Source: Pseudonocardiales bacterium
GTDB taxonomy: Bacteria > Actinomycetota > Actinomycetes > Mycobacteriales > Jatrophihabitantaceae
DNA length: 41,532 nucleotides
Assembly (NCBI GenBank): GCA_030840445.1
Contig: JAVEEN010000046.1
Span: forward strand, 1-41,532
Direction: 5' to 3'
Position numbers and translations under genes: made by a program. A model generated the notes under the pieces. It made no database searches, was not told where the DNA came from, and saw only the letters and a program-made list of their open reading frames with translations. Shown in pieces: positions 18,460 to 27,318 of the stretch. How positions within the stretch are numbered: position 1 is the first letter of the stretch; each line of letters starts with the position of its first letter.

Positions 18460-19369
18460 GGCCAAAGTGTCCGCGGGCAAGGCCGCCGCAAAGGCCGCAC
18501 CGGTCGATTCACCGGCTCGGCTGGCCGTCCGCAAGACGTACAAGCTCTACATCGGTGGCGCGTTCCCACGCTCGGAATCGGGTCGCTCGTACCCGGTGAC
18601 CGACGCACACGGCAACCTGCTGGCGCACGCCGCCCAGGCTTCTCGCAAGGACCTACGGGACGCGGTTTCCGCGGCGCGCAAGGCCTTCGCCGGCTGGTCT
18701 GGTGCGACCGCCTACAACCGCGGCCAGGTTCTCTACCGGGTGGCGGAGATGCTCGAGGGACGGCGGGAGCAGTTCGTGGCCGAGGTCATCGCGGCCGAAG
18801 CCGGAACGGCGGCCGACGCAGCGGCTCAGGTCGACGCCGCCATCGACCGCTGGGTCTGGTACGCCGGCTGGACCGACAAGTACGCCCAGATCGTCGGCGG
18901 CGCCAACCCGGTGGCCGGACCTTACTTCAACTTCTCGTCGCCTGAGCCCTCCGGCGTCGTCGGCATCATCGCCCCCCAGGAGTCATCACTGCTCGGCTTC
19001 GTGTCCGTGGTCGCCCCAGCCATCGCGATGGGTAACACCGTCGTGGTGATCGCCTCCTCGCAGCGGCCGTTGCCGGCGGTGTCACTGGCTGAGGCGCTGG
19101 CAACCTCGGATCTACCCGGCGGCGTTGTCAACCTTCTTACCGGCTCGGCCGCGGAACTCGCTCCGTGGCTGGCAAGTCACCGCGACGTCAACTGTCTGGA
19201 CCTGACCGGGATCGATCCGGCGGATCGGGTGCCCCTCGCCGTTGCCGCCGCCGACACTGTCAAACGGGTGTTCGCACCGGCTCCGATCGACCTGGCGGCA
19301 GAGCCTGGGATGGGCCGCTTGGGCGCGTTCGTCGAGACCAAGACCGTCTGGCATCCCACGGGGGTCTAA
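18449..19369 (+). CDS. Short aldehyde dehydrogenase-family protein lacking the ELGGK and catalytic-Cys region
   Basis: 306 aa from TTG 18449; ALDH N-terminal similarity (KLYIGGAFPRSESGRSYPV, GVVGIIAPQESSLLGFVSVVAPAIAMGNTVVVIAS, LPGGVVNLLTG), then ends. Confidence 0.8.
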   Translation: MPSKAKVSAGKAAAKAAPVDSPARLAVRKTYKLYIGGAFPRSESGRSYPVTDAHGNLLAHAAQASRKDLRDAVSAARKAFAGWSGATAYNRGQVLYRVAEMLEGRREQFVAEVIAAEAGTAADAAAQVDAAIDRWVWYAGWTDKYAQIVGGANPVAGPYFNFSSPEPSGVVGIIAPQESSLLGFVSVVAPAIAMGNTVVVIASSQRPLPAVSLAEALATSDLPGGVVNLLTGSAAELAPWLASHRDVNCLDLTGIDPADRVPLAVAAADTVKRVFAPAPIDLAAEPGMGRLGAFVETKTVWHPTGV

Positions 19370-19373
19370 CCGG

Positions 19374-19379
19374 TAAGTT
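19374..19379 (+). promoter_or_regulatory. Putative -10 box (TAAGTT), 6 nt before ATG 19386
   Basis: TAAGTTtggcccATG. Confidence 0.5.
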
Positions 19380-19385
19380 TGGCCC

Positions 19386-20039
19386 ATGCCGAGCTTCAGC
19401 GAACCGATCGTCGCCATCAGCCTGACCGCCAACGGGCGGCAGGGTGTCACGCTGTTCGCCCCGCCGTGGGAGGACTCCGACGGCGAGGAATGGCAGGGTT
19501 TCCTCGGAGACGGAGCCAAGATCGTGCTGTTGGGCACCTCCGAAGAGCTGAAGAGCTGGCTGGCGGACAACCCGGAACACGACCTGTCCGATCATCCCGC
19601 CTGGGAGGCGTTCGTCGCGCAGGGATCGAAGGCCCTGGAGCCCACCGATGAGGCCCAGTACGACTTCGACGCGGTCTACGAGTGGGCCGCGGGCGACGCG
19701 GATCCGGTGATCGTGTCCGAACTCGGCGACACCGTCGATATCGCAGCCCGGATCGCGGAGAGCTGCGAGGATGGCGCGCTGCGCTCACTGCTGAACAACA
19801 CGCGCGAGTATGCGCTGCTGGTCGAAGGGGAAACCAGCTACCACGGCAAGGACGGTGAGGCTGAGTGGACCAAACTCGGTGACGTCATCGCCAGTAGCTG
19901 GGAACGTGCGCTGAACCGAATCGAGACCTGGCTGCGCTGGGAGGGCTCGAGCTCGGTGCCGCTCGACGACACCAACGACCGTGACGACAGCAACGACGGC
20001 ACTGACCACCGTGACGACGAAGGGACCGCCCGCGCGTGA
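19386..20039 (+). CDS. Conserved hypothetical protein with acidic Asp-rich C-terminal tail
   Basis: Clear high-GC coding bias; positional counterpart of the hypothetical between upp and add in mycobacteria; tail LDDTNDRDDSNDGTDHRDDEG. Confidence 0.75.
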   Translation: MPSFSEPIVAISLTANGRQGVTLFAPPWEDSDGEEWQGFLGDGAKIVLLGTSEELKSWLADNPEHDLSDHPAWEAFVAQGSKALEPTDEAQYDFDAVYEWAAGDADPVIVSELGDTVDIAARIAESCEDGALRSLLNNTREYALLVEGETSYHGKDGEAEWTKLGDVIASSWERALNRIETWLRWEGSSSVPLDDTNDRDDSNDGTDHRDDEGTARA

Positions 20040-21448
20040 CCACGCCACCCGCGCACACCGTCGCCGAAATCAGCGAGCTGCTCGAATCGGGCGCCAGCAC
20101 AGCCCTCGACCTGACCCAGTTCTACCTGGCTCGGATCGCATCCCTCAACCCACGCCTCAATGCCGTTCTCGCGACGGACGAGACCGGAGCCCTCGACGCG
20201 GCCTCGGCCAGTGATGCCCGCCGAGCCGCCGGACGCACCCTGGGTCCGCTGGACGGTGTTCCGGCTCTCATCAAGGACAACATCGAGGCCGTCGGCCTGC
20301 CCGGCAGCGCCGGCTCAAGGGCGCTGGCCGGCTCAGCCCCGACCGAGGATGCACCGGTCGTGTCGCGAATGCGTGCGGCCGGCCTGGTCGTACTCGGCTC
20401 GACCAACCTCTCCGAATGGGCGAACTTCCGATCGACCGCATCCACCAGCGGGTGGAGCGCACTGGGTGGGCAGACCGACAATCCTTACCGGGCGGGCCGG
20501 AACACCTCGGGATCGTCCTCCGGCTCCGCTGTCGCGGCCGCAGCCGGTCTCGCCCCGATCACCGTGGGCACCGAGACCGACGGTTCGATCGTCTCGCCGG
20601 CCGGCGTATGTGGGGCCGTCGGGTTCAAGCCGACCCTGGGCACCGTGCCCGGTGCTCGGATCGTGCCGATCTCATCACGCCAGGACACGGCAGGACCGAT
20701 CACCCGGTGCGTGGCCGACGCGGCCGCGCTGTACGGCGTGCTGGCCGGACATGAGATCTCGATAAGGCCGATCGAGCTCAGCGGGCTGACGGTCTCGGTG
20801 TGGCGGCCTGACGGCCTAACGGAACCGGCGGCCGGCATTCTGGAACGGGCCGCGGAGCTGCTGGCGGCGTCGGGTTGCCGGCTGACCACCGGGGCGGCGG
20901 ATCCGACCGGACCTTTCCACAACGCCGAGTTCGAGGCCCTGGTGGCGGAGTTCGCCGCGGAACTGCCGGCCTATCTGGCCGGCCGTCCCGGGGCCCATCC
21001 GCAGACCTGGGCCGAACTGCTCGCCTTCAACCGAGCCGATGACACTGAACTTTCCCGTTTCTCCGACGAGATATTTTCCCTCGCTGAGCAGGCGCCGGGG
21101 CTCGATTCGGATGACTACCGCAAGGCGCGGGACCGGGCCGACACCGACGCGGCCCAGGCGTTGGACAGCATTTTCGGATCGACGACGCCGGCCGATCTGG
21201 CCATCACGCTGACCAATCTGCCGGCCTGGCCGACGAAGTACGGGCAGGCCGACGAGGACCACCTGTCCACGTCGTCCCCCGCCGCGGTCACCGGTTCGCC
21301 GTCGCTGAGCCTGCCGGGTGGTTTCGTGGACGATCTCCCGGTGGGCATCACCGTCCTGGGCCGGCGCGGACAGGACCGCCAGGTGCTCGACTTCGCGGCC
21401 GCGCTGGAACGCCTGCTGCCGCCGCGACGTGATCCGGACCTCGGCTAG
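20036..21448 (+). CDS. Amidase family protein
   Basis: Amidase signature: GVPALIKDNIE, GSTNLSEWANFRS, NTSGSSSGSAVAAAAGLAPITVGTETDGSI. Confidence 0.9.
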   Translation: MTTPPAHTVAEISELLESGASTALDLTQFYLARIASLNPRLNAVLATDETGALDAASASDARRAAGRTLGPLDGVPALIKDNIEAVGLPGSAGSRALAGSAPTEDAPVVSRMRAAGLVVLGSTNLSEWANFRSTASTSGWSALGGQTDNPYRAGRNTSGSSSGSAVAAAAGLAPITVGTETDGSIVSPAGVCGAVGFKPTLGTVPGARIVPISSRQDTAGPITRCVADAAALYGVLAGHEISIRPIELSGLTVSVWRPDGLTEPAAGILERAAELLAASGCRLTTGAADPTGPFHNAEFEALVAEFAAELPAYLAGRPGAHPQTWAELLAFNRADDTELSRFSDEIFSLAEQAPGLDSDDYRKARDRADTDAAQALDSIFGSTTPADLAITLTNLPAWPTKYGQADEDHLSTSSPAAVTGSPSLSLPGGFVDDLPVGITVLGRRGQDRQVLDFAAALERLLPPRRDPDLG

Positions 21449-21495
21449 CTCTGACCGGCCGTAGTTCTGACCGGCCGTAGCTCTGACCGGCCGCC
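21446..21495. repeat. 16-bp tandem repeat (TAG)CTCTGACCGGCCG x3 starting at the amidase stop codon
   Basis: CTCTGACCGGCCGTAG / TTCTGACCGGCCGTAG / CTCTGACCGGCCGCC. Confidence 0.95.
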
Positions 21496-21533
21496 TCAGG
21501 TCACGCGCCGGTGGAACCGGGCTGCTCCGACAC

Positions 21534-22397
21534 TCAGGTGAGTGGTACGACCATGTTCGGCGGTGTGATTCGGTGGTCCTCGCGCAGCGGCCGAACCGCT
21601 GTTCCGATCGCGAAGAACTCGGTGGTGTGATATCCCCACACGTGATTGTGTTCGGTCAGCTGAACGCCGACGATGCCTTCGGCCCGATGGTTGCGAGCCT
21701 CTGCCTGCATCCGTCCCATGGCCAGCTCCCGCGCGTCGTAGATCCCCTGGGTGTATTGCGGGATCTCGGCGTTCTGCCCCATGTTCCGCCACATCTGCCG
21801 GAGGCCTTGCTGGGCCATGTGATAGACGCAGGTACCCATCACCAGCCCGAGCGGCGCGTAACCTGCCTCGATCAGCGTCCAGAAGTCCTGACCGCTGAGG
21901 TCGGACGTGAAGGGTCCACCGGTTGCGTCGCGCCAGCCACCTCGCGCCTCGTTGTCGCTTTCAGCCTTAACGGCGGTCCCGATCGCGGTGAACTCGGCAA
22001 TGTGTTCACCGAGCTGCATGCCGATCACCTTCAGCCGGACACCCACGATGCCATCGGCTCCGAGTGCGAACGCTTCGGCGCGCATCCGGCTCATCGCAAG
22101 TTCCCGCGCGTGGTACATGGCCTGGGTGAGCACGCCGAGTTCCATGCTCTGGTTGTACGAGGAGAACTGGGCGCCGATGTGGTAGATCGAGGAGCCCATC
22201 ACCAGGCCCAGCGGACGGAAGCCGGCCTCCCGGACGAGCAGGAATTCGTTCACCGATAGATCGGAGGTGAACACCGCCCCCGGGGCACCGTCGGCGTTCT
22301 CCTCCATCCGCCGCGCCGCGTCAGCCGGAATGCCGTATTGGGTCAGATCGAAGGGTTGGCTGGGCTGGGCGGGAGTTGTCCCGGTCGGATTGGTCAT
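21534..22397 (-). CDS. YbjQ/DUF74-like putative heavy-metal-binding protein, two tandem domains
   Basis: Two halves share FTSDLS.(N/Q)(E/D)F....EAG(F/Y).PLGLVMG(S/T).(I/V)YH, ARELAM.RM.AEA, A(D/E)GIVGV.L, EF.AIGTAV. SD GGAGG before ATG 22397. Confidence 0.85.
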   Translation of the reverse strand: MTNPTGTTPAQPSQPFDLTQYGIPADAARRMEENADGAPGAVFTSDLSVNEFLLVREAGFRPLGLVMGSSIYHIGAQFSSYNQSMELGVLTQAMYHARELAMSRMRAEAFALGADGIVGVRLKVIGMQLGEHIAEFTAIGTAVKAESDNEARGGWRDATGGPFTSDLSGQDFWTLIEAGYAPLGLVMGTCVYHMAQQGLRQMWRNMGQNAEIPQYTQGIYDARELAMGRMQAEARNHRAEGIVGVQLTEHNHVWGYHTTEFFAIGTAVRPLREDHRITPPNMVVPLT

Positions 22398-22461
22398 GAT
22401 GCCTCCGCTTTCGGGTTTGATCAGCAGCCGTTGAAGATGGCTCGCTGTCGAAGCTAGCCGC

Positions 22462-22860
22462 TCAAACCGTGAATGAGGTGAGTCTTTGCAGTGCGGAGGC
22501 CATGGCGGCATTGCGTTCGGCCACCTGCTGGAGCGCCGCGGCCAGGGCTAGGGACCACTGTGCCAGCGGCACCGTCTGCCGGGACAAGACGATGCCGTTC
22601 ACCACGTGTGCGATGGTGGCTTCTGCCGGCGCACCGACGCCGGCACGGGTCAGCGAGAACTGGTTCTCCTCCAGTCGTACCGACACCGCCACCACCTCAG
22701 GTTCCCGCCGGCGCAGGCGGCCGCCCAGCGACGAGCGCCGCTCAACCTGCAGGTACTCGGCCGGCAGAGCGCCATCGAGAGCGGCAAACAGGAATCCTGC
22801 GTAGACGTTGAGGTCGGCGGCCTGCTGGGAAACCGCCGCGGCCAGAGCATCCAGTTCCAT
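22462..22860 (-). CDS. Conserved hypothetical protein
   Basis: MELDALAAAVSQQAADLNVYAGFLF...; begins immediately after the add stop codon, same strand. Confidence 0.6.
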   Translation of the reverse strand: MELDALAAAVSQQAADLNVYAGFLFAALDGALPAEYLQVERRSSLGGRLRRREPEVVAVSVRLEENQFSLTRAGVGAPAEATIAHVVNGIVLSRQTVPLAQWSLALAAALQQVAERNAAMASALQRLTSFTV

Positions 22861-22862
22861 CG

Positions 22863-23969
22863 CTACGCCATCAACTCGGCGTAGCCAGGTTTGATCTGCT
22901 GGTCGATGATCTGCAGCCGCTCGTCGAAGCCGATGAACGCACTCTTCATGGCGTTGACGGTCAGCCATTGCAGGTCCGACCAGTCATAGCCGAACGCCTC
23001 GGTGAGCAGCGTCATCTCCTTGGTCATCGAGGTGTCACTCATCAGCCGGTTGTCGGTGTTCACGGTGACCCGGAAGTGCAGACGGCGCAGCAGACCGATC
23101 GGGTGCGCGGCGATCGAGGGCGCGGCGCCGGTCTGGATGTTCGATGACGGGCACAGCTCGAGCGGGATCCGCTTGTCCCGTACGTACTGCGCCAGCCGTC
23201 CCAGCTTGGCCGAGGCGATCTGGTCGTCCAGGGACGAGCCGGTGGTCTGGATGTCGTCGATGATGCGAACACCGTGTCCCAGCCGATCGGTTCCGCAATA
23301 CTGGATCGCTTCCCAGATGGACGGCAGCCCGAAGGCTTCGCCGGCATGGATGGTGAAGTGGAAATTCTCCCGCTGCAGGTACTCGAACGCGTCCAGATGC
23401 CGGGACGGCGGAAAGCCGGCCTCGGCACCGGCGATGTCGAAACCGACGACACCGTCGTCCCGGTAGGCGACAGCAAGCTCGGCGATCTCGCGGGACCGGG
23501 CGGCGTGCCGCATGGCGGTGGCCAGCGCGCCGACCCGGATGGTCTGACCCTTGGCGGCAGCTGCGGCCACGCCGTCTGCGAAGCCGGCCAGGACGGCGTC
23601 GACGACCTGGTGCAGGTTCAACCCCTCGAAAACATGCTGTTCGGGGGCCCACCTGATCTCGGCGTAGACGACGCCGTCGTCGGCCAGGTCCTGAACGCTC
23701 TCGCTGGCCACCCGGCGCAGCCCGTACGGCGTCTGCATCACGGCGACCGTGTGCTCGAAGGTTTCGAGGTAGCGGACCAGCGATCCCGAGTCCGCGGCCT
23801 CGAAGAACCACTTGCGCAATTCGGCGGCATCGTTGCTCGGCAGCTTGTCGTAGCCGATCTTCTCGGCCAGCTCGATGATGGTCTCCGGCCGGAGACCGCC
23901 ATCAAGATGCTCGTGCAGCAGAACCTTCGGCGCGGTGCGGATGGTGGCGGCATTCAGTTCGACAGGCAT
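22863..23969 (-). CDS. add: Adenosine deaminase
   Basis: [63 protein letters not shown]. Confidence 0.96.
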   Translation of the reverse strand: MPVELNAATIRTAPKVLLHEHLDGGLRPETIIELAEKIGYDKLPSNDAAELRKWFFEAADSGSLVRYLETFEHTVAVMQTPYGLRRVASESVQDLADDGVVYAEIRWAPEQHVFEGLNLHQVVDAVLAGFADGVAAAAAKGQTIRVGALATAMRHAARSREIAELAVAYRDDGVVGFDIAGAEAGFPPSRHLDAFEYLQRENFHFTIHAGEAFGLPSIWEAIQYCGTDRLGHGVRIIDDIQTTGSSLDDQIASAKLGRLAQYVRDKRIPLELCPSSNIQTGAAPSIAAHPIGLLRRLHFRVTVNTDNRLMSDTSMTKEMTLLTEAFGYDWSDLQWLTVNAMKSAFIGFDERLQIIDQQIKPGYAELMA

Positions 23970-23975
23970 GGCAAC

Positions 23976-23981
23976 ACCGTA
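23976..23981 (-). promoter_or_regulatory. Putative -10 box (TACGGT), 6 nt before add ATG
   Basis: Reverse strand TACGGTgttgccATG. Confidence 0.45.
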
Positions 23982-24013
23982 TCGCTGCCGCCTGATGACG
24001 TTGGAGGCCTCGC

Positions 24014-24670
24014 TCAGGGAGAAATCGCGATCTGCACGGTCAGAAACGCATCGGGGCTCGCTCGAAGCACCCGCAGCCGGGGATCGGGCACCGCGAGCCA
24101 GGGCCCTCGGGGCAACTTGGCCAAGGTGGTCAGCCGGGGGTCGCCGAGCGTGGCCTCACACGCCGCTCGGTCCCCGCCCAGCACCAAGGCCTGCAGGAAG
24201 TCGGCCTCGGGCAGCAGAATCCGGGCCGCGACCTCGGCCGCCTCGGCAAAGGCCACCCGGGACTGGTTGTCCCGGCGCCGGGCGTAGCGTTGCTGGGACC
24301 AGCCGCCGGCCTTGGTGGTGCCCTGCACGTACGCCGAACCCACCTTGGAGCTGATCAGCTCCCGACCGAGAAACACCCCGGCGGCGTATCCGCCACGCCG
24401 GACCAGCAGCACGCCTACGCGCCTGGTCCGGTTGGCATGCACGGCCAGTGATGTGAGCAACCGTCCACCCTCGATCTCGAGCGGCGGAAAGGGAATCTCG
24501 ATCCAGGCGCGGGAGCCATCGGTGGCCGTCAGCTGTACCCGGGCGCTGTCGGCCACCGTGCTGATGCCACCATGGCGGTCGGCGAAGCCGTCGATCCACT
24601 TGGTGACCCGCCCGGCGGGGATCGATACCCGTCGAGCATCCGAGGCGATCTCCTCGACCGGTCCGGTCAT
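24014..24670 (-). CDS. acVLRF1-type (actinobacterial Vms1-like release factor fold) putative peptidyl-tRNA hydrolase
   Basis: [66 protein letters not shown]1-like core with catalytic-Gln candidate region. ATG 24670 is 1 nt after the deoA stop codon. Confidence 0.8.
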   Translation of the reverse strand: MTGPVEEIASDARRVSIPAGRVTKWIDGFADRHGGISTVADSARVQLTATDGSRAWIEIPFPPLEIEGGRLLTSLAVHANRTRRVGVLLVRRGGYAAGVFLGRELISSKVGSAYVQGTTKAGGWSQQRYARRRDNQSRVAFAEAAEVAARILLPEADFLQALVLGGDRAACEATLGDPRLTTLAKLPRGPWLAVPDPRLRVLRASPDAFLTVQIAISP

Positions 24671-24671
24671 G

Positions 24672-26039
24672 TCAGGCGGTGACGCGATCCAGCACCAGCG
24701 GCGACGGCTGGAACGCGGCGGCGCCACCGGCGATGTCATAGCCGTCGATGTGAGGGCCGTCGATGTCAGAGCCGTCGATGTGAGAGCCGTCGATGTCAGA
24801 GCCGTCGATGTCATAGCCGCCGTCGAGGGCCTGTATCGCCCGGTCGAATCGTCCGGGGTCGTCGGCGTGCAGTTCCAGCAGTGGTTGACCCTGTCGCACC
24901 ATGTCACCCGGCTTGGCCAGCAGGACGACACCCGCGCCCGGTGACACCGGATCCTCCTTGCGGGCCCGGCCGGCCCCGAGACGCCAGGCCGCGACTCCGA
25001 CCGCGTAGGCGTCCAGCCGGGTGAGCACGCCGGACGAGGGTGCGGTGACGATGTGCTGCTCCACGGCCCGCGGCAGGTCGGCATCCGGCTCACCGCCCTG
25101 GGCGGCAATCATCCGGCGCCAGGTGTCCATCGCCCGGCCGTCGCGCAGGGCCTCGGCCGGGTCGACGCCGGTGATCCCTACCCCGGTCAGCATTTCCACC
25201 GCCAGGGCGACGGTGAGTTCGATGATGTCCGACGGTCCACCACCGGCCAGCACCTGCACCGCTTCGGCCACCTCCAGGGCATTGCCGGCGCTCAGGCCGA
25301 GCGGGGTGTTCATGTCGGTCAGCAACGCCACCGTATGGGTTCCCGCCGCCGTGCCCAGTGCAACCATGGTTTCGGCCAACTCGCGGGCATCGGCACGAGT
25401 CTTCATGAAGGCACCGGTGCCGACCTTCACGTCCAGGACGAGGGCCGAGGCACCCTCGGCGATCTTCTTGCTCATGATCGAGCTGGCGATCAGCGGGATG
25501 GCCTCGACGGTGCCGGTCACATCACGTAACGCGTAGAGCTTCTTGTCAGCCGGCGCCAGCCCGTCCCCCGCGGCACACACCACCGCGCCGACCTCGTTGA
25601 GCTGCCGGATGAAGTCGGCGTTGGACACGTTCGCCCGCCAGCCGGGGATCGACTCGAGTTTGTCCAGGGTGCCGCCGGTGTGACCCAGACCCCGACCGGA
25701 CAGCTGGGGCACCGCGGCGCCGAGCGCAGCCACCAGCGGCGCCAGCGGCAGGGTTATCTTGTCACCGACGCCACCGGTCGAGTGCTTGTCGGTGGTGGGC
25801 CGGGCGACGCCGGACAGATCCAGTCGCTCGCCGGAGGCGATCATCGCGTTGGTCCACCGGGACAGCTCATCAGGTTCCATGCCGTTGAGCAGGATGGCCA
25901 TGGCCAGCGCGGACATCTGCTCGTCGGCCACGACGCCCCGGGTGTAGGCATCGATCACCCAGTCCACCTGGTCATCGGGAATGCGGCCGGCGTCCCGCTT
26001 GGTGCGGATGACGCTCACGGCATCGAATGGCTCGGTCAT
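24672..26039 (-). CDS. deoA: Thymidine phosphorylase
   Basis: MTEPFDAVSVIRTKRDAGRIPDDQVDWVIDAYTRGVVADEQMSALAMAILLNGM, DKHSTGGVGDK, LSGRGLGHTGGTLDKLESIPG. Confidence 0.95.
   Translation of the reverse strand: MTEPFDAVSVIRTKRDAGRIPDDQVDWVIDAYTRGVVADEQMSALAMAILLNGMEPDELSRWTNAMIASGERLDLSGVARPTTDKHSTGGVGDKITLPLAPLVAALGAAVPQLSGRGLGHTGGTLDKLESIPGWRANVSNADFIRQLNEVGAVVCAAGDGLAPADKKLYALRDVTGTVEAIPLIASSIMSKKIAEGASALVLDVKVGTGAFMKTRADARELAETMVALGTAAGTHTVALLTDMNTPLGLSAGNALEVAEAVQVLAGGGPSDIIELTVALAVEMLTGVGITGVDPAEALRDGRAMDTWRRMIAAQGGEPDADLPRAVEQHIVTAPSSGVLTRLDAYAVGVAAWRLGAGRARKEDPVSPGAGVVLLAKPGDMVRQGQPLLELHADDPGRFDRAIQALDGGYDIDGSDIDGSHIDGSDIDGPHIDGYDIAGGAAAFQPSPLVLDRVTA
24731..24820 (-). repeat. In-frame 15-bp minisatellite (6 units) inside deoA encoding xDIDG/xHIDG
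   Basis: Six consecutive CGATGTNANRGCCG(T/C) units; protein GYDIDG-SDIDG-SHIDG-SDIDG-PHIDG-YDIAG. Confidence 0.95.
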
Positions 26040-26112
26040 GCTGGCCTTTCCTCTCGGGACAGACATCCGGCGAACAGACTCCTCGCCGGCGATCGCCCGC
26101 CGTCGCGCCGCC

Positions 26113-27318
26113 TCACTGAATCGTGACCGGTAGCGCATGCAGGCCGCGCAGGACGAACTCGGTTCGGGCCGGTGGCTCGCCGGCCAGGCCCAGGCCCGGG
26201 AACCTCGTAAGCAGGGTGCGCAATGAGGTCTGCAGTTCCAGACGGGCCAGCGGAGCACCGACGCAGAAATGGATGCCCGCGCCGAAACCGAGGTGCGGGT
26301 TGGGTGACCGCCCGACATCGAACCGGCCGGGGTCGGCGAAGACCTCGGGATCGCGATTGGCTGCCCCCAGCAACGCGGCGATCTTCTGGCCCTGTGCCAC
26401 CGTGACCGCGCCGATCGGGGTGTCGCTGATGGCGGTTCGCTCGAACAGCTGCAGTGGGGAGTCGTAGCGGATCAGTTCTTCGACCGCCGGATCGATCGAT
26501 CCGGGGTCGGCAACCAGCCGCTGCCATTGATCGGGATGCCGGCCCAGCGCCAGCACCCCGTTGCCGACCACATTGACGGTGGCCTCGTGGCCGGCATTGA
26601 GCAACAAGGTGCAGGTGGTGATCAGCTCGTCCTCGGTCAGCCTTGCACCGTCGGAGTCTGTCTCGGCGATCAGAGAGGACACCAGATCCTCGGTGAGCGC
26701 ACCCCGCCGCTGGTCGACCATGGTCTGCAGATAATCGATGAACTCGGCAGAGGCGGTCTCGGCGGCCACCCGTTGGCGGTCCGTCACGCCGTACTCGTAC
26801 ATCTTGACGATGGCGTTCGACCACGGCCGCAACAGTCCCCAGTCCGAGCGCGGCACGCCCAGCAGTTCGGCGATCACCTGAACCGGAAGCGGCTCGGCGT
26901 AAAGCTCGATGAGGTCTACGGCCGAACCGTCGGCGCCCGCTTCGGCGACCCGGTCGGCCAGGGCGGAGGCCAGCTCGGCGACCCGCGGCCGGAGCCGCTC
27001 GATGTGGCCGCGGGCAAAGGCCCCCGCGACCAGGCGCCGAAGCCTGGTGTGCACCGGGGGTTCGCTCTCGAGCAACGAGTTGACGTGGATGAGCTCGAAG
27101 GCGGGCAACGGGATATCGGGCCAGCGCGGTGTCCAGATGCGCCCGAGGGTGCGAGCGCGCAACACCGCGTTGGCACTGGAATGGCTGAACGCCATCCACA
27201 TGTTCAGCTCCTCGTGCCATTGGACGGCTGCCCGGGACCGTTCGCGGTCGAAGTACGGGTACGGGTCGGCGAGGACTTCAGGCGAGGACAGCGCGAGATC
27301 AGAGCAGGTGACGGTCAT
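26113..27318 (-). CDS. Cytochrome P450
   Basis: Heme-binding FGAGIHFCVGAPLARLE, I-helix LLLNAGHEATVN, ExxR in EELIRYDSP. Confidence 0.95.
   Translation of the reverse strand: MTVTCSDLALSSPEVLADPYPYFDRERSRAAVQWHEELNMWMAFSHSSANAVLRARTLGRIWTPRWPDIPLPAFELIHVNSLLESEPPVHTRLRRLVAGAFARGHIERLRPRVAELASALADRVAEAGADGSAVDLIELYAEPLPVQVIAELLGVPRSDWGLLRPWSNAIVKMYEYGVTDRQRVAAETASAEFIDYLQTMVDQRRGALTEDLVSSLIAETDSDGARLTEDELITTCTLLLNAGHEATVNVVGNGVLALGRHPDQWQRLVADPGSIDPAVEELIRYDSPLQLFERTAISDTPIGAVTVAQGQKIAALLGAANRDPEVFADPGRFDVGRSPNPHLGFGAGIHFCVGAPLARLELQTSLRTLLTRFPGLGLAGEPPARTEFVLRGLHALPVTIQ

Noticed and set aside
19965-20025. GACGAC-rich stretch at the end of the 19386-20039 gene as a tandem repeat
   Set aside because: Degenerate Asp codon run without a regular unit; simple low-complexity acidic tail.
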